Assembly (NCBI GenBank): GCA_964019415.1
Contig: OZ025888.1
Location: forward strand, 2,999,819-3,063,818
DNA from: Ianthella basta
Lineage: Eukaryota > Porifera > Demospongiae > Verongiida > Ianthellidae
DNA length: 64,000 nt
Direction: 5' to 3'
Part shown: piece by piece, positions 31,811 through 41,200 of the stretch
How positions within the stretch are numbered: position 1 is the stretch's first letter
How the letters are laid out: the number at the start of each line of letters is the position of its first letter
Made by a program: the position numbers and the translations under genes
The notes under the pieces: generated by a model
Seen by the model: only the letters and a program-made list of their open reading frames with translations
Databases searched by the model: none
Told to the model about the DNA's origin: nothing

Positions 31811-31963
31811 TGGCTCTGCCACCTGGCACTTGCCCTCAAGGTTGTCATGGGAAATGCTGTCTAAAAAGTCTGAAACAGTGGAGGACTGGCTGTTAGAATC
31901 TGGACTATCAGTGTTCATTGCAGTGCAAGTGTTAGTGTTCTCCATGATCACGTGGTTTTGTCA

Positions 31964-32068
31964 TTGTGGGTGACGGTGAACCAGTGTACCGCAATCTGAG
32001 CACAAGGCTTTATCGCACGACTTACAGTGTAATTTGGGGTTTTCAGCACCACAAATATTGCAGATACT
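31964..32068 (-). pseudogene. B-box-type zinc finger
   Basis: Directly after LKGG the frame reads CNICGAENPKLHCKSCDKA, LCSDCG, then LVHRHP. The spacing C-x2-C-x7-C-x2-C-x4-C-x2-C-x4-H-x-H is that of a B-box zinc finger, which binds two zinc ions and usually mediates protein contacts. It ends at a TGA, after which the same frame continues (MENTNTCTAMNTDSPDSNSQ) as a Ser/Asp/Thr-rich linker up to the helicase. Confidence 0.7.
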
Positions 32069-32281
32069 CCCACCCTTTAAGCTGCAACATAGGTTAATGT
32101 TGCATTCATTGTACTGCCAGCAATGTTCACTATCTTGAAGTAACTTGTTTCTATGCATTAGTCGTTGTGCTGAACTACTTAATCCAGTAGATGCTGCAAT
32201 ATGTTCTTTCAGTTCAGCAACTGTTGTCTCACCTGGTACTCAAAAGCTCAGAGTCTTTGTGTTGTCATGTACAAACAAGTT
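32069..32281 (-). pseudogene. Ubiquitin-like domain ending LKGG
   Basis: These 71 codons align along their whole length with ubiquitin: NLFVHDNTKTLSF, a TGA, VPGETTVAELKEHI, GLSSSAQRLMHRNKLLQD, WQYN and finally INLCCSLKGG. The TTVAELKxxI helix, the QRL, the KxLxD and the terminal LKGG (ubiquitin has LRGG) are all in place. Ubiquitin has 76 residues. There is no Met at the left edge; the true start may lie in an upstream exon, where a frame beginning MDKVSSVCCVCTEKEKK (about 32,450) is a weak candidate. The double Gly at the junction with the next domain suggests the UBL could once have been cut off by a deubiquitinase-type protease, which is inference. Confidence 0.7.
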
Positions 32282-32493
32282 TGACCAAGTAGTGGATAAT
32301 CTGTATAAGAAGATGAATTTTATCATTGCATATTTTGTATTTTATAATTGACATTGAAAATTTGTACCTGTAATCAGGACGATGTATAGTAGTAGCTGAT
32401 TTTCTTCTCTTTCTCTGTACACACGCAGCACACTGAAGACACTTTGTCCATGGTGTCGTTCTTTTCCTGCAAGTTGGATTACAGAACCTTCAT

Positions 32494-32513
32494 CAATATA
32501 TATATATATATAC
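32494..32513. repeat. (TA)n microsatellite
   Basis: Short TA run between the pseudogene upstream region and the palindrome. Confidence 0.8.
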
Positions 32514-33262
32514 CACCACCACACAGTGCAAGTTACAATATCGCAGCCACCACCACCTGTGCCAGTAGAGTATCTGTGCTAGTTGGTCATAGAAAAAGAC
32601 CACCACCAGTGCAAGTTACAGTAGCCACCACCACATGTGCCAGTAGAGTATCTGCGCTAGTTAGTCATAGAAAAAGACCACCAGTGCAAGTTACAGTGGC
32701 ACTGGGCCAGCACACGCACCATTCGCACCACCACATGTGCCAGAAAGTAAATGCGCTCAATGGCTGAAGAAAAAGACCACCAGCGCAAGTTACAGCCGGT
32801 CAGAACCTGCACCGTCACCATTGGAGTGCACGCTGCAGCAAGCAAATGTAACTTGCCTAAGGGCATGCCATTGAATTTCTTCCCACGCACCCTCAATTCA
32901 ATGGCATGCCCTTAGGCAAGCTTACATTTGCTTGCTGCAGCGTGCACTCCAATGGTGACGGTGCAGGTTCTGACCGGCTGTAACTTGCGCTGGTGGTCTT
33001 TTTCTTCAGCCATTGAGCGCATTTACTTTCTGGCACATGTGGTGGTGCGAATGGTGCGTGTGCTGGCCCAGTGCCACTGTAACTTGCACTGGTGGTCTTT
33101 TTCTATGACTAACTAGCGCAGATACTCTACTGGCACATGTGGTGGTGGCTACTGTAACTTGCACTGGTGGTGGTCTTTTTCTATGACCAACTAGCACAGA
33201 TACTCTACTGGCACAGGTGGTGGTGGCTGCGATATTGTAACTTGCACTGTGTGGTGGTGGTA
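32511..33262. repeat. Near-perfect 752-bp palindrome
   Basis: The left arm (32,511-32,877, 367 bases) and right arm (32,895-33,262, 368 bases) are reverse complements with one clear one-base indel near 32,849/32,921. The spacer is 17 bases. Both arms encode the same peptides on opposite strands. Each arm is itself built from tandem units of the AGTGCAAGTTAC motif with CCACCACC and GAAAAAGACCACC spacers. The arms are far more alike than the tandem units within them, so the palindrome formed recently or is kept alike by gene conversion. Confidence 0.9.
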
Positions 33263-33600
33263 GTGGTGTTTTTTCTAGAGCAATGGCGCATATACTGAAT
33301 GCATGCACTGTAACTTGCACTGTGTGGTGGTGGTGGTGGCAGTCATTTTCATCTAGGAATGCATGTGGTGGCCATAATATTGTAACTTGCACTGTGTGGT
33401 GGTGGTAGTATGTGGTAGCAGCGCCTGATGTGGTGGTCTATTTTCTTGCAGCTCTAGCACATAATATGCTATAACGTGCTCATTGCAACTTTCACTGTGG
33501 TGGTGGTGATGGCGGTGGTATTTATCTATGTGGTGGTATAGTAGCTGTATATTGTGGCTGGATAGTTGTGAGCAAGTGTACATGTGGGAGCTGCTCTGCT
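33263..33600 (-). repeat. Diverged units of the AGTGCAAGTTAC / TGG repeat
   Basis: Further copies of GTAACTTGCACTGTGTGG occur at about 33,308 and 33,380, and a weaker one (GCAACTTTCACTGTGG) near 33,484, with (TGG)n tracts after each. The spacing is about 70-105 bases. Confidence 0.65.
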
Positions 33601-33661
33601 CCAGCATAATGGCAAATGCCTACAAATTGGTGTCAAAATGTGATTGTTCAAAACGCCGCCT

Positions 33662-34045
33662 CCATTTTGTGACTAATTAAGCAATCCTGCTAATGACATG
33701 TGCAAATGGGCCATCTAACTATGTCCACTTAGTATCATGACTTAGTGGGGCTGGGTTGGTGGGATGTGCAATGAACCTCACTTTTCTCAGCCATTTTGCG
33801 ACTAATTAAGAAATCCTGCTAATGACATGAACAGTTAGATTATCTGGCTAGGTCCACCAAGTGTCAGGACTGAGCGGGCTTGGCTGGTTGAATAAATCAT
33901 ACACCACGCATATGTCGGCCATTTTGAGACTAATTAAGAAATCCCACTAATAACATAGGAAGGTGGACCACTTGGACGTCTCCACCACGTTTCATGTCTC
34001 AACGAGCCCAGTTGCATTATTATACAAAATACCACTATGCATCAA
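33662..34045 (+). repeat. ~129-bp tandem repeat, three units
   Basis: CCATTTTG-N-GACTAATTAAG starts at 33,662, 33,791 and 33,919, with similar sequence following in each unit. No coding potential is seen. Confidence 0.75.
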
Positions 34046-34319
34046 TATAAATGCACCATACATTAAGTGTTCTCCTATGCGCATTTATATTAGCATTTTG
34101 CGACCTCCTTGTAGAAGAACGAAGACCTAATTAAAAATTCTGTCTCATTTAAAAGTCTTAAAATCTCCCATACTTCATCACCACACCTAGCACATGTTCA
34201 TGAGGGCCGTCAAACTCCCAGGGAATTATTTATTTATTTATATTATATTATATAATTTACTTTAGATTAGTGGTGTATATTGTAACTTGCACTGTATATA
34301 TATAAAGAAGGAGTGAGCA
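34046..34319. other. No gene recognised
   Basis: AT-rich sequence with one more GTAACTTGCACTGT core at about 34,280. Confidence 0.4.
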
Positions 34320-34750
34320 GAACGGTTGTACGCGAACTCCTCCCGCGAGCAACGGCGCATGGACACCAAACTTTCCCAGATTACGGACGCCACACCCAGT
34401 CTCGATCTAAGGGGGGTGACGTGCGCGAAGAAGCCCCTGCCGAGGAGTGCGCAGCGAAAAACCTCCAAACGACCGTCCCCCATCTTGGATTTACAGAGAA
34501 AATATACGGTTTTCCGCGCACGTTCCTATGCTGCCAATACAAAAGAAGAACCCCAACTGTTGTTCGCGAACTCCTCCCGCAAACGTCGACGAAACATGCC
34601 CAAACATTCCCAGCTGTCGCACGCTGTACCTCACATCAATATAAGGTGGTAGACGTGCTAACATAAGCTGCTACCAAGGAGTGCACAGCGATAACCCAGG
34701 ATGAACCGACCATCGGCCATCTTGGATCTTGGAAGAAAGTATGCCGTATC
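34320..34750 (+). repeat. Diverged tandem duplication, ~236-bp period
   Basis: 34,320-34,520 and about 34,556-34,750 share CGCGAACTCCTCCCGC, AGGAGTGC-CAGCGA and CCATCTTGGAT in the same order. Overlapping open frames in two phases (34,313-34,666 and 34,326-34,652) have no recognisable domain and follow the repeat, so I do not call them genes. Confidence 0.6.
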
Positions 34751-35260
34751 CTAGGTGTTCACGCAGGTTCGAGGATTACACCCAAGCTAGCACGATGCCG
34801 AAGCTGAGAAAAAGGAAAGGGGGGTTGTCTCACACAGAAACCATCAGCTTCTTACAACTATCCGTTGTTTGTCTACAGTGATCTTCCATGTAAATTGCAT
34901 GCACACATGGTAGGTCAGTCACACTGACATCACCAGGCCAGCCTGGACTATCCTTTGCCAGAGCATGCATGACCAGCCAGTGCATTACTAGCTGGGGCCT
35001 GAGTAGCAATGGCATTACCAGCCTGTGTCCGACCAGCTGGCATATGCCGAGCACGCGGAGAGACCTGCTCGAAGGGCAGGTCTGTCCGCTAGTATATATA
35101 TATATATATATAGCATTATTGAACTTTCTGATCATTGAATAGGTGTGCAGGTGTTGTGTAATAATTGATGCTACATTAATTTAATTGCATGCAACTGTGT
35201 TTTGATTTTGACTAAATAATATTAAATCCTCCAGAGGATTTATAGAATAACTGTGCATAA
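34751..35260. other. No gene recognised
   Basis: Contains GACCAGCCAGTGCATTAC-type short repeats around 34,970-35,040 and a (TA)n run at about 35,091-35,112. Confidence 0.4.
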
Positions 35261-35660
35261 CTAGCTACATGCATACCTATTGCTTTGTGGTCTCCTTTTG
35301 ATCTGCTGTCTTCTGTGCTGTCTGTTGAACATTGCAATGTTAGTGTCCCTCATCACACAGGATCCATCATGAATGTAGCTGTGCTGGAAATAATAGCTCT
35401 GTCGCTTTGGTATAGCTCCACTGGTACTCAGCAAGAGCCTGATGCAGTTGATGGAAACGCCTGTAATATGCTTTATGGTGTGAAGCATTTGACTGACTGA
35501 TATGCACGGAGTAGCCCAACCAGTAAGGCCAGAACTGCAAAAGAAGCGACAATCATCAGCACTTTCCAACGATACATCATTCGCGGTCTGAGATTCGAAT
35601 GCTGCCGGCGCTAAATCGAAGTCAGGTGCACTAATCCATGGCCAGTACATCAAAATTCGT
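35261..35660 (-). other. Possible exon region, includes a membrane-segment frame
   Basis: On the minus strand an ATG at about 35,572 opens MYRWKVLMIVASFAVLALLV and continues GLLRAYQSV to a stop: a short cytoplasmic piece and one hydrophobic helix, like a type II signal anchor. Another minus frame covering 35,261-35,653 (130 codons) overlaps it. Positions 35,467 to about 35,282 could be a second exon (AG acceptor ATATTACAG, donor GTATGC). I could not join these pieces in frame with consensus borders, so no gene is called. Confidence 0.25.
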
Positions 35661-35918
35661 GTATTCTACATTAAAATGACTAATCACTCCTTCAGTTGTT
35701 ATTGGCTAGAAGAGCAAACGCTAAATACAAGTAGCACGACGTAGCGAACCACAGCATCCATTTTGTAGCCTTAACAGCTGATTCCGCTATTGCATAACAT
35801 ACTCAGGTCATGCGCATGATTATGCATTAGCCAGGCTTGCTAGACCGTCCAGTAAGCACCCGGTAGGCATGGAAGGAGGCCTACCAGGTGCTTACCAGAC
35901 TACATAATTATGCACATA

Positions 35919-36667
35919 CCGTATTTGTCCGAATAGAGGCCCAGGCCTCTATTTCTTTCCCGGGAATTTCGACCCGGCCTCTATTCGGGCCCGGTGTCAC
36001 AGTTTATTCCATCCCCCCGGGTAAAATAAACTATGATACTTTATCCCCCGACTTTGAATTTCTGAGTATTTCTTAACTCGTTTTGGTGTGTTTCACCTCG
36101 AGGGGTTGTTCTGACATCCATCAACCCTGCTTTGACAAGCAGTAGCTAAGATTCAGACCGTTTCATGCTCCTCACATGCTCAGGCTGTAGCGTCGATGTA
36201 CCTGCACATCGATGTTCACCAGTTTGCGAAACTGCACGCCGTACTGCTACTCAAGCACTCCTGCTCGTTGTAGTAGTGCCCTCTTGACATTCTTCGAGAA
36301 CCCAGAGAACTACACAAGCATCCCAGCCATGGTAGAAGGACAAAAACCTCACCGCGGCCGTCAGTTAACAAGATTGATGTGGTCTTCTGCAAGGACTGCA
36401 AAGAAAGTGCAGGGTTCGCAGATATCGTCACCTAACAGTCTCCTCTGGTAGTGGTAAGTCTCATCCTGCAGTAAGGTGCATTTTACTAGCTTCCATCAGC
36501 ATTTCTGTGTCGTTTAACCAACCTTCGGTTACTCGGGGGGATACTTTATATGGGGGGTAAAATAAACTGTGACACCGGCCTCTATTAATGTACTGACCTC
36601 CTGACTCCCGGCCACTATTTGAACCCCGGCCTCTATTTGAGCCCGGCCTCTATACGGACAAATACGG
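35919..36667. mobile_element. TIR element with CCGTATTTG ends, TA target
   Basis: CCGTATTTGTCCGAATAGAG from 35,919 faces CTCTATACGGACAAATACGG ending at 36,667, flanked by TA on both sides (35,917-35,918 and 36,668-36,669). A second internal inverted pair, GTGTCACAGTTTATT and AATAAACTGTGACAC, sits further in. CGGCCTCTATT words recur in both termini. No transposase is readable, so this is a non-autonomous element of 749 bp. Confidence 0.8.
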
Positions 36668-37000
36668 TAATTTATATGCATAGAGTTACTTCCGGTTGCC
36701 ATTTTGATATATAGTTGCAATAGGTCAAAATGGCGGGCGGACACAAAGGTGCTAGCTATATATACCGCTGATCTGGTAAGACGTGAGGCTCGCAAGGTAA
36801 AATACATATATCTGGTGCTCACAACGTAAAAGCTTATCACGTATAGTACAAGATACAGACAACGTAAAATGGTATCACGTATAATACAGGATATATGTAC
36901 TCATTATTTGCAAACATATGAGCAACCCTAACACAGTGTTCGTTATCGCTTCACCCGAGTGAACAGTGAAAATGTTCCTGGGTAGGCTACATGGGGCAAA
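36668..37000. other. No gene recognised
   Basis: Contains one ATGGCGGGCGG motif at about 36,729, similar to the YY1-type site at 37,013. Confidence 0.4.
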
Positions 37001-37025
37001 TGACGTCAGCCAATATGGCGGAATG
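37001..37025 (+). promoter_or_regulatory. CRE, CCAAT and YY1-like cluster at an ATG
   Basis: TGACGTCA (37,001-37,008) is a full palindromic CRE. It is followed directly by GCCAAT (37,009-37,014) and ATATGGCGG (37,013-37,021), then ATG at 37,023. The three motifs within 25 bases look like a core promoter or 5' UTR. The ATG opens only 30 codons before a TGA at about 37,110. Another frame reads STFAADGGQGEHFVVVRVCG downstream, so a gene start is possible but not shown. Confidence 0.4.
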
Positions 37026-37229
37026 GCCAAAAGGCGTGTAGCCCTCGCCGGAGCAATGGGTAACATTAACAACAACCTGAACGCAGGGTGCAGCGATGAC
37101 TTGGAGTGTTGAGCACTTTCGCGGCCGATGGTGGCCAAGGAGAGCATTTTGTTGTCGTGAGAGTCTGCGGAGAACACCGGGCTATTGCACAATCTAGGTA
37201 TCTCGGGTTGACTAGGATGAATATACGTA

Positions 37230-38200
37230 TATACATAAGAGGTTGGTTAATTGCAGTAAGCCACTGCAACGGCCAGGCAGGGCTAGGTTGAACAAAGGCT
37301 AATCACTGGATATTATGCCTACCAGCCTTCTACACCGAAGTGTTTCAGGAGACTGGGGGGCCAAGCCTTATTGATCACAACCAGTGATCGCCCACCCCCA
37401 TTACTAGTCATCCTACAAAGATGGAAGAGCAACAGACAGCTGTTCGCCCTGATTGGGATTCATCAGTGTGGCATGCTGATGGAATGCAAGATGACTAGTC
37501 ACTCTTGTATCCGCCACCAGTGAAACACATGTGGTTTCAACAAGAGTGAATATTAATGGGGGAAGGCTAAGTCATGAGCGTGACTTGCGCGTGATTGTTG
37601 AGAGGTCGGTTCATTGCACTAAGCCACTGCAACGGCCAGGCCTGGCTAGGTTGAACAAAGGCTAATCACTGGATATTACGCCTACCAGCCTTCTACACCG
37701 AAGTGTTTCAGCCTTTTAGCCTTCCCCCATTAATATTCACTCTTGTTGAACCACAAGTGTTTCACTGGTGGCGGATACAAGAGTGACTAGTCATCTTGCA
37801 TTCCACCAGCACGCCACACTGATGAACCCCAATCAGGGCAAAACAGCTGTCTGTTGCTCTTCCATCTTTGTAGGATGACTAGTAATGGGGGTGGGCGATC
37901 ACTGGTTGCCATCAATAGGGCTCCGGCCCCCCAGCCTCCTGAAACACTTAGGTGTAGAAGGCTGGTAGGCGTAATATCTAGTGATTAGCCTTTGTTCAAT
38001 CTAGCCCGGCCTGGCCATTGCAGTGGCTTACTGCAATGAACCGACCTCTCAACAATCCCGCGCAAGTCACGCTCATGACTTAGCCTTCCCCCATTAATAT
38101 TCACTCTTGTTGAAACCACAAGTGTTTCACTGGTGGCGGATACAAGAGTGACTAGTCATCTTGCATTCCGTCAGTCCTACGTCCTGCATTCAGTTGTTGA
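37230..38200. repeat. Founding cluster of M/E foldback modules
   Basis: An incomplete reverse copy of module M (about 37,230-37,553) is followed by the inverted arm E (37,554-37,711). Then come a full forward M and the start of the next M. E pairs with the end of M (37,939-38,098), giving a 545-bp element with 158-160-base inverted ends that begin TAATGGGGGAAGGCTAAG. M is about 364 bp and has further hairpins: CACTCTTGT with ACAAGAGTG (37,738-37,785) and ACTAGTCATC with GATGACTAGT (37,786-37,883). No transposase is present. The same modules recur through the arrays to the right. Confidence 0.8.
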
Positions 38201-41200
38201 ATAATCTGCTACATATTGCCCACAAACTATTTGCCTACATCTTGCATTCCATCAGTACGCAACACTGATGAGCGCCAATCAGGGCGGAACAGCTGTCTGT
38301 GGCTGTTCGATCTTTGTAGGATGACTAGTAATGGGGGAGGGCGATCACTGGTTGCCATCTATAGGGCTCCGGCCCCCCAGCCTCCTGAAACACTTCGGTG
38401 TAGAAGGCAGGTAGGCGTAATATTCAGTGATTAGCCTTTTTAAACATACATACATACATACATGCATATATACAAACGGGGGAGGACAACGCATCACGAT
38501 TACTTGCCTCGCCTTTCGGCTCGGCAGCCAGAAAAAAGTTTGCAAGATCTGGAGTCATGCGCTGGAGTTTGGCTTGGTAAGACTCCCCCTTGCTAATGAT
38601 AAGAAAAGTCCATTGCAAGATCTGGAGTCATGCACTAGAGTTTGGTTGGGTAAGACACCCCTTGCTAATGGGAAGGAGAAAAGTTGTTTGAAACATATAG
38701 GGTCATTCACTGGAGTGTGGTTGGGTAAGACTCCCCTCTTGCTAATGGGAACAAAAAAAGATGTTTGCAACGTTGAGAGTAATGCACTTGAGTTTGGTTG
38801 GGTAAGACTCCCCCCTTGCTAATGATAATGAGTAAAGTCGTTTGCAACATATGGAGTCATGCACTGGAGTTTGGTTGGGTAAGACTCCCCCATGTAATGG
38901 GAACGAGTAAAGACGTTTGCAAGATCTGGAGTCATGCACTGGAGTTTGGTTGGATAAGACTCGCCCGTTGATCATGGCATCTAGGAAAGACGTTTTCAAG
39001 ATCTGGAGTCATGCACTGGAGTTTGGTTGGGTAAGACTCGCCCGTTGATCATGGCATCTAGGAAAGACATTTTCAAGATCTGGAGTCATGCACTGGAGTT
39101 TGGTTGGGTAAGACTCCCCAGTTGATAATGGTAACTAGGCAAGACATTTTCAAGATCTGGAGTCAAGCACTGGAGTTTGGTTGGTAAAACTCCCCTTTGC
39201 AAATGGTAGCGAGAAAAGACGTTTGCAACATTTGGAGTAAAGCTCTGGATTTTGATTGGGTATGATCTCCCCTTGCAAATGGTAGCGAGAAAAGACATTT
39301 GCAACATTTGGAGTAAAGCTCTGGAATTTGATTAAGTAAGACTCTCCCCTTGCTAATAGGAAGAAAAGAAGACGTTTGCAACATTTGCAGTCATGCACTG
39401 GAGTTTGGTTGTGTAAGACTCCCCCTTTGCTAATGATTACGAGAAAGAACGTTTGAAACATTTTGAGTCATGCACAGGAGTTTGGTTGTGTAAGACTCTC
39501 ACCTTGCTAATTGTAATGAGAATAGACGTTTGCAAGATCTGCTGTCGTGCCTAGAGTTTTGGTTGGTTTGATATCAATGGGGGAAGGCTAAGTCATGAGC
39601 GTGACTTGCACGAGATTGTTGAGAGGTCGGTTCATTGCACAAAGCCACGGCAACGGCCAGGCCCGGCTAGATTGAACAAGGCTAATCACTGGATATTACG
39701 CCTACCAGCCTTCTAGACCGAAGTGTTTCAGCCTTTTAGCCTTCCCCCATTAATATTCACTCTTGTTGAAACCACAAGTGTTTCACTGGTGGCGGATACA
39801 AGAGTGACTAGTCATCTTGCATTCCACCAGCACGCCACACTGATGAACCCCAATCAGGGCAAAACAGCTGTCTGTTGCTCTTCCATCTTTGTAGGATGAC
39901 TAGTAATGGGGGTGGGCGATCACTGGTTGCCATCAATAGGGCTCCGGCCCCCCAGCCTCCTGAAACACTTAGGTGTAGAAGGCTGGTAGGCGTAATATCT
40001 AGTGATTAGCCTTTGTTCAATCAAGCCCGGCCTGGCCGTTGCAGTGGCTTACTGCAATGAACCGACCTCTCAACAATCCCGCGCAAGTCACGCTCATGAC
40101 TTAGCCTTCCCCCATTAATATTCACTCTTGTTGAAACCACAAGTGTTTCACTGGTGGCGGATACAAGAGTGACTAGTCATCTTGCATCCCATCAGCACGC
40201 CACACTGATGAACCCCAATCAGGGTAAAACAGCTGTCTGTTGCTATTCCATCTTTGTAGTATGACTAGTAATGAGGGTGGGCGATCACTGGTTGCCATCA
40301 ATAGGGCTCCGGCCCCCCAGCCTCCTGAAACAGTTAGGTGTAGAAGGCTGGTAGGCGTAATATCTAGTGATTAGCCTTTGTTCAATCTAGCCCGGCCTGG
40401 CCGTTGCAGTGGCTTACTGCAATGAACCGACCTCTCAACAATCCCGCGCAAGTCACGCTCATGACTTAGCCTTCCCCCATTAATATTCACTCTTGTTGAA
40501 ACCACAAGTGTTTCACTGGTGGCGAATACAAGAGTGACTAGTCATCTTGCATTCCGTCAGTCCTACGTCCTGCATTCAGTTGTTGAATGATCTGCTACGT
40601 ATTGCTCACAAACTATTTGCCTACATCTTGCATTCCGTCAGTACGCAACGCTGATGAGTGCCAATCAGAGCGGAACAGCTGTCTGTGGCTGTTCGATCTT
40701 TGTAGGATGACTAGTAATGGGGGAGGGCGATCACTGGTTACCATCTATAGGGCTCCGGCCCCCCAACCTCCTGAAACACTTCGGTGTAGAAGGCAGGTAG
40801 GCATAATATCCAGTGATTAGCCTTTTTGAACATACATACATACATACATGCATATATACAAACGGGGGAGGACAACGCATCACGATTACTTGCCTCGCCT
40901 TTCGGCTCGGCAACCAGAAAAAAGTTTGCAAGATCTGGAGTCATGCGCTGGAGTTTGGTTCGGTAAGACTCCCCCTTGCTAATGATAAGAAAAGTCCATT
41001 GCAAGATCTAGAGTCATGCACTAGAGTTTGGTTGGGTAAGACACCCCTTGCTAATGGGAAGGAGAAAAGTCGTTTGAAACATATAGGGTCATTCACTGGA
41101 GTGTGGTTGGGTAAGACTCCCCTCTTGCTAATGGGAACAAAAAAGATGTTTGCAACATTGAAAGTAATGCACTTGAGTTTGGTTGGGTAAGACTCCCCCT

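Larger units (their letters stand above)
28441..32281 (-). pseudogene. UBL / B-box / RecQ helicase / zinc cluster / MULE transposase composite
   Basis: Five recognisable domains lie head to tail on the minus strand over 3.8 kb with almost no spare sequence between them. Most junctions are either the same frame with a stop or a one-base shift. The whole therefore reads as one decayed long protein, or one element with tightly packed genes. Breaks, 5' to 3': TGA 32,240-32,242; TGA 31,961-31,963; TGA 31,769-31,771; TAG 31,721-31,723; frameshift in the Walker A A-run near 31,703; frameshift near 30,625; frameshift near 29,815; frameshift near 29,460; TGA 28,735-28,737. All four TGAs can come from CGA (Arg) by CpG decay. 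I take it as a dead copy of a large DNA transposon of the Mutator-like group that carries a RecQ-type helicase. Terminal inverted repeats were not found. Confidence 0.75.

Noticed and set aside
28441-32281. In-frame TGA codons as selenocysteine or alternative code
   Set aside because: TGA lies at likely Arg positions and is accompanied by a TAG and four frameshifts. CpG decay of a dead gene explains it better.
32657-33116. Identical 62-residue peptides on opposite strands
   Set aside because: Produced by the palindrome; low-complexity Trp/His-rich translation of a TGG-type minisatellite.
34313-34666. 117-codon and 108-codon overlapping frames
   Set aside because: Two overlapping phases across a tandem duplication with no domain; neither phase is preferred.
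35261-35653. A membrane-protein gene with a signal anchor
   Set aside because: The hydrophobic frame is short and I could not connect it to another exon in frame with acceptable splice sites.
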